The notes: generated from the sequence alone by a model not told the origin. A stretch of DNA of 64,000 nucleotides from Bradyrhizobium hereditatis (GCF_020329435.1 NZ_JAGKJK010000010.1:124001-188000), one strand, 5' to 3'; counted from the stretch's first letter, positions 52,082 through 61,957 are shown. Numbers and translations: made by a program.

Positions 52082-52945
52082 TTAATCCATGAACACCACG
52101 GTCTTGCGGCCGTTGAGGATCACGCGATCCTCGAGGTGATGGCGCACGGCGCGCGCCAGCACGCGGCGTTCGATGTCGCGGCCCTTCCTCGAAAGATCTT
52201 CCGGCGTATCACGATGGCTGATGCGCTCGACGTCCTGGTCGATGATCGGGCCTTCGTCGAGGTCGCGGGTGACGTAATGCGCAGTGGCACCGATCAGCTT
52301 GACGCCGCGCTCATGGGCCTGGTGATAGGGCCGCGCGCCCTTGAAGCCCGGCAGGAACGAATGGTGGATGTTGATGCAGCGCCCCGACAGTTTCGCCGAC
52401 ATCTCGTCGGACAGAATCTGCATGTAGCGCGCCAGCACCACGAGATCGGTCTTGGTGTCCTGCACCAGCTTCCAGACCGCCTCTTCCTGTTCGCGCTTGG
52501 TTTCCTTCGTGACCGGCAGATAGTGAAACGGAATCTCGCCGAAATCGAGCGAGCCATAGGTCTCGGGCGGATGGTTGGAGACGATGGCGGTCGGGATCAT
52601 CTCGAGTTCGCCGGTGCGCCAGCGGTAGAGGATGTCGACGAGACAGTGATCCGATTTGGAGACCAGCAGCATCACCCGGCGGCGGCTGGCGCGGTCGCGC
52701 ATCTGCCATTCCATACCGAAGCGATCGGCGATTGCGGTGAAGCCGGTCTGCAGCGCCTGCAGTTCGACGGCAAGATCGGCGGCGGTGAACACCACCCGCA
52801 TGAAGAAGTTCTTGGTTTCGACGTCGTCGAACTGTTGGGCGTCCAGAATGTTCTGTCCGTTGTGGGCCAGGAAGGTCGACACCGCGGAAACGATTCCGGG
52901 GCGATCCGGGCAGGACAGGGTCAGGACAAATTGATGATCGGGCAT
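52082..52945 (-). CDS. purU: Formyltetrahydrofolate deformylase
   Basis: A 287-residue enzyme that hydrolyses 10-formyl-THF to formate and THF. An N-terminal ACT domain (FVLTLSCPDRPGIVSAVS) precedes the formyltransferase fold with the catalytic Asn-His-Asp set in INIHHSFLPGFKGARPYHQAHERGVKLIGATAHYVTRDLDEGPII, read here from the pieces NIHHSFLPGF, GATAHYV and DLDEGPII. Length is typical. It keeps one-carbon units balanced, and could supply formate for purine synthesis. Convergent with the lipoprotein gene. Confidence 0.96.
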   Translation of the reverse strand: MPDHQFVLTLSCPDRPGIVSAVSTFLAHNGQNILDAQQFDDVETKNFFMRVVFTAADLAVELQALQTGFTAIADRFGMEWQMRDRASRRRVMLLVSKSDHCLVDILYRWRTGELEMIPTAIVSNHPPETYGSLDFGEIPFHYLPVTKETKREQEEAVWKLVQDTKTDLVVLARYMQILSDEMSAKLSGRCINIHHSFLPGFKGARPYHQAHERGVKLIGATAHYVTRDLDEGPIIDQDVERISHRDTPEDLSRKGRDIERRVLARAVRHHLEDRVILNGRKTVVFMD

Positions 52946-53102
52946 GACGCGGGCTTGGTCGCAGGATTTGGCTACAATTCAGGCAGAAGGGTGAAACCTC
53001 AGGGTTTGCGGCCCTGCTCTATCACCGCAGCCGCGCTTGCGCCAATCCCGAAACCGGAGGAAGGATGAACAAAGCACGCAGCATTTGCGTTGGAGCGACA
53101 CC

Positions 53103-53948
53103 ATGGCTGACAGACTGAACGGTTACCGCATCCTGATCCTGGAAACGCGCGAGGAAGCGCAGTTTTCACGCCTGCTCACCGAGCAGGGCGCCGACGTGCT
53201 GCAATGTCCGATGTTCACCATCCACGATGCACCGGACCCGGCGCCGGTCGAGGCGTGGATCAGGCGGTCCATTGAAAAACCCCTCGACGACTTGGTGCTG
53301 ATGACCGGCGAAGGCCTGCGCCGGCTGATGAAGGTCGTGCGGCGCATCGGCGTCGAGCAGGAATTCGTTGCCGCCCTCGACAAGGCGCGCAAATTCGCCC
53401 GCGGGCCCAAGCCCGGACGCGCTTTGCGCGAAATCGGGCTCGAGCCGCAGATGACGACGGAGAAGCCGACCTCCGAAGGCGTCGCCGAGATGCTCTCCCG
53501 CCTCGATCTCAATGGCCATCGGCTCGGTCTGCAGCTTTACCCCGACAAGGATCACAGCGTCCTGATCGGCGCGATCAAGGCGCAAGGCGCCGAGGTCGAT
53601 ACCGTGCTGCCATACGCCTATGACGCGCAGGCCGCGGACGCCAACATCATCAGTGCAATCGACGAAATGGCGGAAGGCCGCGTCGATGCGATCGCACTAA
53701 CCAATCTCGGCCAGATCCGCCGCCTGATCGAGGTCGCCCGCGCGCGCGGCTGCGAAGACCGCTTGCGGCAGGGGCTTGACCATACCCCGATCGCGTCAGT
53801 CGGACCGGCGGTGTCGGACGAACTGAAGTCGCACGGCCTGCGCACCGACATCTATCCAGCCGAGGACGCCTTCTTCATGCGACCGCTGATTTCGGCGATG
53901 GCGGCGGCGCTCGGCAAGAAGCCACCGCGCGCGGCGGCAAGAAGCTGA
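53103..53948 (+). CDS. HemD-like (uroporphyrinogen-III synthase family) protein
   Basis: A 281-residue two-domain protein. The N-terminal YRILILETREEAQFSRLL and the later VLPYAYDAQAADANI and SVGPAVSDELKSHGL stretches match the HemD fold, which closes the tetrapyrrole ring with flipping of ring D. HemD is poorly conserved and this gene is not beside hemC, so it may be a paralogue rather than the true HemD. ATG 53103 has GGAG eight bases upstream. Confidence 0.8.
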   Translation: MADRLNGYRILILETREEAQFSRLLTEQGADVLQCPMFTIHDAPDPAPVEAWIRRSIEKPLDDLVLMTGEGLRRLMKVVRRIGVEQEFVAALDKARKFARGPKPGRALREIGLEPQMTTEKPTSEGVAEMLSRLDLNGHRLGLQLYPDKDHSVLIGAIKAQGAEVDTVLPYAYDAQAADANIISAIDEMAEGRVDAIALTNLGQIRRLIEVARARGCEDRLRQGLDHTPIASVGPAVSDELKSHGLRTDIYPAEDAFFMRPLISAMAAALGKKPPRAAARS

Positions 53949-54120
53949 CGGTTCAGAAATAGACCCAGTACATGCGACCCGGCCAAATGTCCGCTTAGCC
54001 GTTGAAAGCTGGAATTACGCGCCGATTTCCGCATGTCCGCGAACTAATCTTGCGCTGTTGCCGGCGGCAGGTTTCCCGAGGAGACTGCGACCTGCCAGAA
54101 AAGGCATCGACCAGCAAGCG

Positions 54121-57100
54121 TTAGACCGTGAGACCCCATCGAGTCGTCTTCGTCGCCAGAGCAGTCAATAAGCAGTTGTGCAAGTAATCGTTGGCGTCAA
54201 AATTTTGCGCGAGCGTTCGTAGAACCGTCGCAAAGCGATTCTGGTATTTGATCGCCTCGCCGGTTTCCCCGATATTCATGAATATCTCGGTAGCGGCGCT
54301 ATAAACTCTCCAGGCGGCGAGAGGAAAATCGGCGTTGTTGACAATCGGCAAGGCGCGGGACAAGTGATCCCGAGCCTCCTCCCGATCGCCTGCGGCGAAT
54401 GCAATCCGTGCCAGCAGACCATGAGCGAGCGACAAATGATTGCGATCGGGTGCCGGTGCGGCGTAATCGCGAAGCTGGATGGCCCATCTTCGCGCCCGAT
54501 CGAACTCGGCAATCTGCAGACAATATTCACCCAGGCAATGATAAAGCTGGGTGAATATTGTAAAGTCTAGTGGGACACCATCCTCGTCGAGGCGGCGCTG
54601 GACATCGTCGAATTGTTTGCTTGCTCGTTGCAGGTCGCCTAGTCCCACGAAGGCCTTGGCCAAGACCGCTCGATGAATGAAATAAGCAAATTGATTTTCG
54701 TTAAGGATCCTATCGTCGACGCCTTCGCAGAGCGCACGGGCTCCACCAAAATCCATCGCTTCTACGTGCATCCATGCCAGTGTCAAACGGCACAACGCAC
54801 TAGCCGGTTCGTTTGCGTTCTTTTTCGCTAACTCCATGGCCGCCGTGGTTACGAGCTGCAGTTCCCGCCACTCACCCAGATGAATGAGCGCGGTCGAATC
54901 CAGGACGTTGAAAATGACGAAGACGTACACATCTCCGGCCTCGCTTGCCAAGCGTTTGCCATGCGCCGCGGAGTGGCGACACTCCTGATACCGTGACCTC
55001 CAGCAGTCAAGAATGCCCTGGATTCCGTAACGCCGGAGCAGCGTGCCGTGGTCTTGTGCTCCGGCGCTTAACTCCATCGCCCGCATGCAAAGAGCGGCAT
55101 CCTGTTCCTGCCATCCCTTGAGATACAAGTTGATACTGGCGCTGCTGCCTTGCACCATGGCCTTGAAGGCGTCGTCCTCGAGGCCTTGGCTTCTAACCAG
55201 CACATCTTCAGTCGCTTGAAGGCAGACTCTCCGATCGGCATGCAAGCAGTACCGGCTAAGCGCGAGAAGCCCGGCGACCTCCTGCCGAAGCTCGCCGGCT
55301 TGTCGTGCGCAGGCAATCATTTCGTTGAGATCACTTACGGAGCCGGCGAGATCGCCACATGAGCGAAGCGCCAGACTGCGCTGTCGCAATACAGCGATAC
55401 GCGCCCTGAATCGGTCCGCCGCATCAAAGCGATCGAGAATACCAAGGCCACGCGTCAGATAACTGGCCGCTTCCGCGTGGCCAAGGCGCTTGGCAGAACT
55501 CTCTGCCGCTTGTACGAGATAGCGCAAGGCGCTCTCAAAATCGCGGCCCTGCTCAAAATGAAGCGCGAGCACCGATGCGATTTCCGAGGTGCGGTCATGA
55601 TACGCCTTCTCCAGCCGATTGCCCAAACGCCTGTGCGTTTGGACGCGCTGTCCCGGCGCAAGGTGCTGATAAATGACATTTTGATAGAGAATATGACGGA
55701 AGGCATATGATCCCGAATACGTGCCATCCGGCCATTCGGTTGCACCGATCGGGACCAGCATGTGATCCTTGCGGGCCAACGCATCTAGATCACGTTCGAT
55801 CTCGACGGCGTCGCGTGACAAGCTGGCTGCAACCAGCGCGGCAGAGAATTCCACACCTGCCACGCTGGCGACGTCGAGCAGGCGCCGTTCATCTTCCGTG
55901 AGGCGGCCTACCTGATAGCTGATCATGTTCAGCAAGTCGTTCGGTACGTCATCTTGAGAAATCGCGGTCTCTGCTGACAGACACCAAGCGCCGTCAATTT
56001 CGACGACCGCTCGCTGATCGATGAAATGCTTGAGCAGCGATGCGATGAACAGGGGCTGGCCTTGGGTTCGCTCGAACACGGCCCCGGCTATGGTTGAAGC
56101 GAACGCATTGTCGCCGAACCTCAGCGTAACATATTGCTCAACTTCCGCGCGGGACAATCGATCGAGTCGCAACTCGGTGCAGCAGCCATGGATCTCCAGA
56201 TCCTGATGCAGCCGCCGAATTGGATGACCGCCAATGGCGCTATCGGCGGGCCGATAAGAAACGAGCACCAGCGCCGAAATCTTGTGACGGCCTCGCGCGA
56301 AGCGGGATAGCACGTCCAGCGTTGCGAAGTCGCTCCAATGCAGATCCTCAAGAACAAGAACCCACGGACGTGTCGTACTCAGCGCCTCCAAAAGATCGCA
56401 AAATTCGCGGAGCATGCGCTCACGGGTAGCGCCAAACACTTCGTTTTGGAGCGCAGCACGCTCGGCCGCATCGATGGAGCCCGGTATGTGCAGCAGCCAA
56501 GTTGGCGCATGGGTACGAATTGCCGTCAGTAGTTCTCCACCACCTGTGGTGCGACAGCGGGTTACCAGAGCGTCGATCAGTGGCAAGAAGACTTCATCGG
56601 TTCCAAACCTCTCGGTGCAGCGCCCGCACAAGAAATCGACGCCGCGCTGCGTCAACCGGTCCACAGCCATTTCGATGAAAGCCGTCTTGCCGATTCCGGC
56701 CTCTCCTGTGACAAGAGCGATTTGTCGCTGCCCGGTCAGCATGCGCTGCGTTATTCGGTCCAGCAACTGGAATGAGGCGTCGCGCCCGACCATCTGGTGT
56801 GATCTTGGATCGGTCAATACGGTTGGAGCCGTCGCGTTTTGCTCGCCGCTTATCAATTCGGGCCTGTCTGGTTTCGCCATGCCAGCAGCTGGTCCCGCCG
56901 CGAGTGGGTCGCGGGAAGCCAGCCGAGTGTCACGTGCAGTGGTGAGACCGTTTGCGCGAATGCGCCAAACGTGTATCGGCTCGCTGATATTCCTCAGCAG
57001 CCGAGAACCCAAATCGTCGTAATCGAGACCGATCTTGGCCCGAATCTGGCGGCGAGCATCGTCGGAAATGTAGATGCCACCCGGTTCTGCGATCCCTTCG

Positions 57101-57513
57101 AGACGCACCGCAATATTGACCGCGTCACCAAAGATATCATTCTCTTCTACAATAATATCACCGACGTGAATGCCGATACGAAATTCAATCCGCTCGTTCT
57201 GCGGCACAGTGATATTTCGTTCGGCCATGCCGCGTTGGATTTCGTCGGCACATCGCACGGCGTCGACCACGCTGGCGAACTCAACGAGAGCGCCGTCACC
57301 GGTATTCTTGACAATGCGTCCGCGATTATCAGTGACTTTGGGATCAAAGAGGTTCTTTCTGAGAGCTTTCAGTTGCTCCAGCGTCCCTTCTTCGTCGATC
57401 CCTATCAAGCGGCAAGAGCCCGCGACATCCGCCGCCAGAATTGCCGCCAGTCGCCGCTCCACGTGCTGGTTGTTCAAGGGGCACCCCAAGGCCCGGGAAA
57501 CTGGATGTTCCAT
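54121..57513 (-). CDS. Class III nucleotidyl cyclase fused to AAA ATPase and TPR-like repeats
   Basis: A 1130-residue multidomain signalling protein. Residues about 15-200 form a class III cyclase with ERRLAAILAADVAGSCRLIG (first metal Asp), KNTGDGALVEF (second) and GDAVNIAVRLEG (transition-state Asn and Arg). A STAND/AAA-type ATPase follows, with Walker A VTGEAGIGKTAF near 267 and Walker B WVLVLEDLHW. The C-terminal half is helical, of the type seen in TPR-rich MalT/LuxR-like proteins, but I saw no LuxR helix-turn-helix at the end. The G(Y/F)SRL pentad usual after the first Asp reads GSCRL here. It may make cAMP on a protein signal. The Crp/Fnr regulator at 60985 is a possible, not shown, recipient. 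Confidence 0.92.
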   Translation of the reverse strand: MEHPVSRALGCPLNNQHVERRLAAILAADVAGSCRLIGIDEEGTLEQLKALRKNLFDPKVTDNRGRIVKNTGDGALVEFASVVDAVRCADEIQRGMAERNITVPQNERIEFRIGIHVGDIIVEENDIFGDAVNIAVRLEGIAEPGGIYISDDARRQIRAKIGLDYDDLGSRLLRNISEPIHVWRIRANGLTTARDTRLASRDPLAAGPAAGMAKPDRPELISGEQNATAPTVLTDPRSHQMVGRDASFQLLDRITQRMLTGQRQIALVTGEAGIGKTAFIEMAVDRLTQRGVDFLCGRCTERFGTDEVFLPLIDALVTRCRTTGGGELLTAIRTHAPTWLLHIPGSIDAAERAALQNEVFGATRERMLREFCDLLEALSTTRPWVLVLEDLHWSDFATLDVLSRFARGRHKISALVLVSYRPADSAIGGHPIRRLHQDLEIHGCCTELRLDRLSRAEVEQYVTLRFGDNAFASTIAGAVFERTQGQPLFIASLLKHFIDQRAVVEIDGAWCLSAETAISQDDVPNDLLNMISYQVGRLTEDERRLLDVASVAGVEFSAALVAASLSRDAVEIERDLDALARKDHMLVPIGATEWPDGTYSGSYAFRHILYQNVIYQHLAPGQRVQTHRRLGNRLEKAYHDRTSEIASVLALHFEQGRDFESALRYLVQAAESSAKRLGHAEAASYLTRGLGILDRFDAADRFRARIAVLRQRSLALRSCGDLAGSVSDLNEMIACARQAGELRQEVAGLLALSRYCLHADRRVCLQATEDVLVRSQGLEDDAFKAMVQGSSASINLYLKGWQEQDAALCMRAMELSAGAQDHGTLLRRYGIQGILDCWRSRYQECRHSAAHGKRLASEAGDVYVFVIFNVLDSTALIHLGEWRELQLVTTAAMELAKKNANEPASALCRLTLAWMHVEAMDFGGARALCEGVDDRILNENQFAYFIHRAVLAKAFVGLGDLQRASKQFDDVQRRLDEDGVPLDFTIFTQLYHCLGEYCLQIAEFDRARRWAIQLRDYAAPAPDRNHLSLAHGLLARIAFAAGDREEARDHLSRALPIVNNADFPLAAWRVYSAATEIFMNIGETGEAIKYQNRFATVLRTLAQNFDANDYLHNCLLTALATKTTRWGLTV

Positions 57514-57721
57514 TAGCACATTTGGAAGCCGATGTCCGGCCAATGCTCATGTCCGAGTTGGGTCAAATTCGAACTTCTGAGACTGCGGCCACCAACGTGC
57601 CCTTTGGGGTCACTTGCGGACATCATGATGTGGATGCTCCGCGACTGCTCTACCGCCGAAAGCAGACATTGCCTATCGCGGCCACGGTGTTGCCTCGCCG
57701 CAACTTTGATGAGCACCCGTC

Positions 57722-58699
57722 CTAATCCACCTTCGCGCCGGCGAACTTGACCACCTTGCCCCACTTCTCGGTTTCATCAGCTACCAGCTTGCCGAAATCG
57801 GCGGGCGAGCCCGGCAGCAAAATGGCGCCGATTTCGGCAAAGCGCGCCTTTGCCTTGGGATCGGCGAGAATTTCGTTCACCGCCTTGTTGAGCGTGTTGA
57901 CGATTTCCGCCGGCGTGCCCTTTGGTGCGGCGAGGCCATACCACGCGCTGGCCTCGTAGCCTGGCAAGTAGTCGGCGACCAGCGGCAGATCGGGCAACAC
58001 GTCCGAACGGGTCGTGCTGGTGACCGCGAGCCCGCGCAGTTTGCCGGATTTGACGTGCTCGGCGCAGGTCGGCAGGTTGTCGAACATCACATGCATTTGG
58101 CCGGACAGCATGTCGGTGAGCGCGGGCGCACCGCCGCGGTATGGCACATGCTGCATGTTGATCCCGGTCAGCATTTTGAACAGCTCGCCTGACATGTGGA
58201 TCGTCGATCCATTGCCTGAAGAGGCCATGTTGAGCTTGCCCGGATTGGCCTTGGCATAGGCGATCAGTTCGGGAATCGACTTGATCGGCAGCGACGGGTG
58301 CACCACGACGACATTGGGAAAGCGAATGATGCCGGCGATCGGCTCCATCTCACGCATGAAATCGAACGGCAGCTTGTCATAGAGCGTGGCGTTGATGGCA
58401 TTAGCCGGCGCGACGAGCAGCAGCGTGTAGCCGTCGGGCGCAGCACGCAGCACCTGCTCGGTCGCGATATTGGTGCCACCGCCCGGCCGGTTCTCGATGA
58501 CGAAGGACTGCCCGAGCTTTTCCGACAGCCACTGGCCCATCAGGCGCGCGGTGAGGTCCGCCGAGCCGCCGGGCGTATAGCCGATCACGAGACGAACGGG
58601 ACGCGACGGGTAGGCCTGCGCGCTGGCGATGCTTGACGCGGCTGGAAGTGCAGCCGCACCCGCGACGAGCCGCAAAAACTGGCGACGCTGAAATTTCAT
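57722..58699 (-). CDS. Bug-family (tripartite tricarboxylate transporter type) binding protein
   Basis: A 325-residue exported solute-binding protein. A twin-arginine signal (RRQFLRLVAGAAALPAAS) precedes the mature YPSRPVRLVIGYTPGGSADLTARL start, the family hallmark. The conserved NRPGGGTNIATE and SSGNGSTIHMSGELF regions follow. The TTT membrane subunits are not in the window, as is usual for the many orphan Bug proteins of this type of genome, so the ligand is unknown. ATG 58699 is chosen because GGAGG is seven bases upstream; ATG 58702 is only four from it. Confidence 0.9.
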   Translation of the reverse strand: MKFQRRQFLRLVAGAAALPAASSIASAQAYPSRPVRLVIGYTPGGSADLTARLMGQWLSEKLGQSFVIENRPGGGTNIATEQVLRAAPDGYTLLLVAPANAINATLYDKLPFDFMREMEPIAGIIRFPNVVVVHPSLPIKSIPELIAYAKANPGKLNMASSGNGSTIHMSGELFKMLTGINMQHVPYRGGAPALTDMLSGQMHVMFDNLPTCAEHVKSGKLRGLAVTSTTRSDVLPDLPLVADYLPGYEASAWYGLAAPKGTPAEIVNTLNKAVNEILADPKAKARFAEIGAILLPGSPADFGKLVADETEKWGKVVKFAGAKVD

Positions 58700-58754
58700 C
58701 ATGCTTCCTCCACTGCGCCGGTGGCTCTTGCGACCGCTCGGCGTCGGATATCCT

Positions 58755-58797
58755 AGAGCATGATCGGGAAAAATGGATACCGGTTTTCGCCGAAAGG
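58755..58797. repeat. Dispersed repeat, family C copy 3
   Basis: Starts AGAGCATGATCGGGAAAA and continues ATACCGGTTTTCG, the same order as the copy at 7341-7416. It lies between fcl and the Bug gene. Confidence 0.6.
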
Positions 58798-58844
58798 AGT
58801 GAAACCTTGGCGCGGCAACACGGCCCAACAAGCCTCTCGGCGAT

Positions 58845-59798
58845 CTAGGCGTTCACCGCGTGCTCGCTCAGGAAGGCCTGATAGGCGAGCTTGATGCCAT
58901 CTTCGAGCTTGGTGCTGGCCCGCCAGCCAAGCTTGGCCAGCCGGCTGACGTCGAGCAGCTTGCGCGGCGTGCCGTCCGGGCGCGAGATGTCAAAACTGAT
59001 CTCGCCGGTGTAGCCGACGGTTGCCGCCACGACGCGGGCGAATTCGGCGATCGTGATGTCCTCGCCGGTGCCGATATTGACCAGTTCGCCATCCGAATAG
59101 GTCTTCATCAAATGGACGCAGGCATCCGCGAGGTCGTCGACATAGAGGAATTCGCGCCGCGGCGTGCCGGTGCCCCACACCGCGACCTCGCCGGCGCCGG
59201 ATTGCTTCGCCTCATGGAAGCGGCGGATCAGCGCCGCGACGACATGGCTGTATTCGGGATGATAATTGTCGCCGCGGCCGTAGAGATTGGTCGGCATGAC
59301 ATTGATGAAGTCGGCGCCATACTGGTTGCGATAGGCCTCCACCATCTTGATGCCGGCGATCTTTGCAATCGCATAGGGTTCGTTGGTCGGCTCCAGCGGG
59401 CCGGTCAGCATGGAATCCTCGCGCAGTGGCTGCGGCGCCAGCTTGGGATAGATGCAGGACGACCCAAGGAACATCAGCTTCTCGGCGCCATGGACATGCG
59501 CCGCGTGGATCACGTTCGTCGCGATTGCCAGATTGTCGTAAAGGAATTCGGCGCGCAGCGTGTTGTTGGCGACGATGCCGCCGACTTTGGCGGCGGCGAG
59601 AAACACCACCTGCGGACGCCTGGCGGCGAACCATTTGTTGACCGCCGCCTGATCCCGCAGATCGACCTCGTTGCGGGCAGTCGTCAACACTTCGACGTCT
59701 TCACGCCCCAGCCGGCGCACCAGCGCGGAACCGACCATGCCGCGATGGCCGGCGACGTAGACGGTCTTGCCCTTCAACTCAAACGGAATGCTTGCCAC
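58845..59798 (-). CDS. fcl: GDP-L-fucose synthase
   Basis: A 317-residue SDR enzyme that epimerises and reduces the GDP-4-keto-6-deoxymannose made by Gmd to GDP-L-fucose. VAGHRGMVGSALVRRLG, the FLGSSCIYP serine region, and the YAIAKIAG Tyr-Lys pair are all there. I chose GTG 59798 with GGGAGG six bases upstream; it overlaps the gmd stop by 20 bases, which supports coupled expression. Confidence 0.95.
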   Translation of the reverse strand: MASIPFELKGKTVYVAGHRGMVGSALVRRLGREDVEVLTTARNEVDLRDQAAVNKWFAARRPQVVFLAAAKVGGIVANNTLRAEFLYDNLAIATNVIHAAHVHGAEKLMFLGSSCIYPKLAPQPLREDSMLTGPLEPTNEPYAIAKIAGIKMVEAYRNQYGADFINVMPTNLYGRGDNYHPEYSHVVAALIRRFHEAKQSGAGEVAVWGTGTPRREFLYVDDLADACVHLMKTYSDGELVNIGTGEDITIAEFARVVAATVGYTGEISFDISRPDGTPRKLLDVSRLAKLGWRASTKLEDGIKLAYQAFLSEHAVNA

Positions 59799-60864
59799 GC
59801 GCCGCCTCCCGCCGTGCGTCTTCGAGATCGCCTGCAACCATCTCCTTGACCAACTGGGCAAAGGAGGTCTTCGGCTTCCAGCCGAGCTTCTCCCGGGCCT
59901 TGCTGGCGTCGCCGATCAGAAGGTCGACCTCCGTGGGCCGGAAATACTCCGGATCGATCCTGACCACGGTCTTGCCGGACTTCTTGTCGACGCCGGTCTC
60001 CTCGACGCCCTTGCCGCGCCATTCGATGCTGCGGCCGACTTCGGCAAAGGCGACTTCGATCAGTTCGCGCACCGAGCGCGTCTCGCCGGTGGCGAGCACG
60101 AAATCGTCGGGCTTGTCGGCCTGCAGGATCATGTGCATGCCCTCAACATAATCCCGCGCATGGCCCCAGTCGCGCTTGGCTTCGAGATTGCCGAGATAGA
60201 GCGCCTCGTCGAGGCCGACCTCGATGCGGGCGACGCCGCGGGTGATCTTGCGGGTGACAAACGTCTCGCCGCGGATCGGGCTCTCATGGTTGAACAGGAT
60301 GCCGTTCGAGGCAAACATGCCATAGGCCTCGCGGTAGTTCACCGTGATCCAGTAGCCGTAGAGCTTGGCGACGCCGTAGGGCGAGCGCGGGTAGAACGGC
60401 GTGGTCTCCTTTTGCGGCACCTCCTGCACCAGGCCATAGAGTTCCGAAGTCGAAGCCTGATAGAACCGCGTCTCCTTCTCCATGCCGAGGATGCGGATCG
60501 CCTCCAAAAGCCGGAGCACGCCGATGGCGTCAGCGTTGGCGGTATATTCCGGGGTTTCAAAGCTGACGCCGACATGGCTCTGGGCAGCGAGGTTATAGAT
60601 TTCAGTCGGCCTGATCTGCTGCATCAACCGGATCAGGTTGGTCGAGTCGGTCATGTCGCCGTAGTGCAGCAGGAACGGCACGTTGTTGGAATGCGGGTCC
60701 TGGTAGAGGTGATCGATCCGCGCGGTGTTGAACGAGGACGACCGCCGCTTGACGCCGTGGACGGTATAGCCGAGCCCGAGCAGATATTCGGCAAGATACG
60801 CGCCGTCCTGGCCGGTGACGCCGGTGATCAGCGCCACGCGCCGTTTTGAATCCTGAGCCGCCAT
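59779..60864 (-). CDS. gmd: GDP-mannose 4,6-dehydratase
   Basis: A 361-residue SDR enzyme that forms GDP-4-keto-6-deoxy-D-mannose. TGVTGQDGAYLAEYLL (NADP binding), the RRSSSFNTARID loop, and YGVAKLYGYWITVNYREAYG (Tyr-Lys) are diagnostic. ATG 60864 has GGAG five bases upstream. It needs GDP-mannose, which manC (14574-15986) can supply; the fucose may go into O-antigen or other glycans. Confidence 0.97.
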   Translation of the reverse strand: MAAQDSKRRVALITGVTGQDGAYLAEYLLGLGYTVHGVKRRSSSFNTARIDHLYQDPHSNNVPFLLHYGDMTDSTNLIRLMQQIRPTEIYNLAAQSHVGVSFETPEYTANADAIGVLRLLEAIRILGMEKETRFYQASTSELYGLVQEVPQKETTPFYPRSPYGVAKLYGYWITVNYREAYGMFASNGILFNHESPIRGETFVTRKITRGVARIEVGLDEALYLGNLEAKRDWGHARDYVEGMHMILQADKPDDFVLATGETRSVRELIEVAFAEVGRSIEWRGKGVEETGVDKKSGKTVVRIDPEYFRPTEVDLLIGDASKAREKLGWKPKTSFAQLVKEMVAGDLEDARREAARGKHSV

Positions 60865-60984
60865 GTCTTCTCCAAATACCCCAATACGAAACCAAACACC
60901 CCAACAAATATCGCGCAGCCCATAACATTTCGGCAGCGCCAAGTCCATCGGCAAAGCCGTTTGAAATCAGGCTCTTAGGCGAAT

Positions 60985-61701
60985 CTAATCGCCATGGTTA
61001 CGCAGCCGTTCGAGTTCGATGATGGTAACGCCGCCATATTCGAGCCGCAGCAGCCCCTCTTTCTCCAGTCGCTTCAGGCATTGGTTGGCGTTTTGCCGCG
61101 AAATGCCGGACAGCGCTCCGATTTCCTCCTGGGTGATCTCGAGATGGCGCGTCATGTCGGGGTAGAGAATCGGGTTGAACAGCGAGGCAATGGAACGCGC
61201 GACGCGGCTGGTCGCGTCGAGTGTGCGGCCATGTTCCACCGCGCCGATGAACTGGCCGAGCCGCTCGTTGAGCTGGCGGACCAGAAAGCGGTTGAACGCA
61301 ACGCTGTTCTCGAACAGCCAGAAGAAGGTGGCCCGATCCATCAGCGCAAGCCTGGTGTCCCGAAGCGCCACCATGTCGTAGCGGCGCGGTTCGCTCTTCA
61401 ACACCGACCCTTCGCCGAACCAGGCTCCGGCTGTGAGGCCCGCGAATGTTGCCGCCTTGCCGCCGCTCGATACGGTGCCCATCCGGGCCAGGCCGGTCAC
61501 GATGCCGGTCCAGTAGTCGAAGGCATCGCCGCGCATGAAAATGAACTCATTGGCGCGATAGGATTTCTCCACAATGCCGGCCCGGGCGACCTCGATCTCC
61601 CGTTCGTTCAGTTCGCGCGACCAGGCCGCGATACGCTTGAGGTAATCGGCAGCAATCATGATCGCATAGACCGTCGCGTCTCCATCGACCTCGTGCTGCA
61701 C
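60985..61701 (-). CDS. Crp/Fnr family transcription regulator
   Basis: A 238-residue regulator. An N-terminal cyclic-nucleotide-binding-type beta roll contains the FAGLTAGAWFGEGSVL stretch (family GE.sxL), and a C-terminal winged helix has ITQEEIGALSGISRQNANQCLKRLEKEGLL. No FNR-type cysteine cluster is visible in the N-terminus, so oxygen sensing via FeS is unlikely; it may bind cAMP or another ligand. Start at 61701 or the ATG at 61659. It precedes gmd on the same strand but with a 120-base gap. Confidence 0.92.
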   Translation of the reverse strand: MQHEVDGDATVYAIMIAADYLKRIAAWSRELNEREIEVARAGIVEKSYRANEFIFMRGDAFDYWTGIVTGLARMGTVSSGGKAATFAGLTAGAWFGEGSVLKSEPRRYDMVALRDTRLALMDRATFFWLFENSVAFNRFLVRQLNERLGQFIGAVEHGRTLDATSRVARSIASLFNPILYPDMTRHLEITQEEIGALSGISRQNANQCLKRLEKEGLLRLEYGGVTIIELERLRNHGD

Positions 61702-61727
61702 TGCAGCAGGAATGCCGTCAGATAAAA

Positions 61728-61751
61728 TTTCCCGACAGATTGTCAGGGAAA
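61728..61751. promoter_or_regulatory. Inverted repeat upstream of the Crp/Fnr gene
   Basis: TTTCCC-GACA and TGTC-AGGGAAA are near-inverted, separated by GAT, with one base bulge, 27 bases before the regulator start. It could be an operator, but it is not a clear TGTGA-type or TTGAT-type Crp/Fnr site. Confidence 0.4.
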
Positions 61752-61957
61752 AGACATTTCAAACTATCGCATTGCCGTAAGGAGAGCCACCTCGGTGCGC
61801 GCAAGCCATGGCGCTGTGGCGGGGTTGCGACGCTGCCAGGCGTGACGAGCCATCGGCCACTACCGATAGTCGGATGGCCTGCCCGTCACTGCCGATGTAG
61901 GATCGCATTGCAAAAAGATAAAGAGCGCTGCTCAAGCGCCATATCTGGAGGGAATGA

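Noticed and set aside
57514..57721. Small gene in the gap between the cyclase and Bug genes
   Set aside because: The interval contains phrases such as ATGTCCG...GACAT that are common in noncoding remnants of this kind of genome; no frame is convincing.
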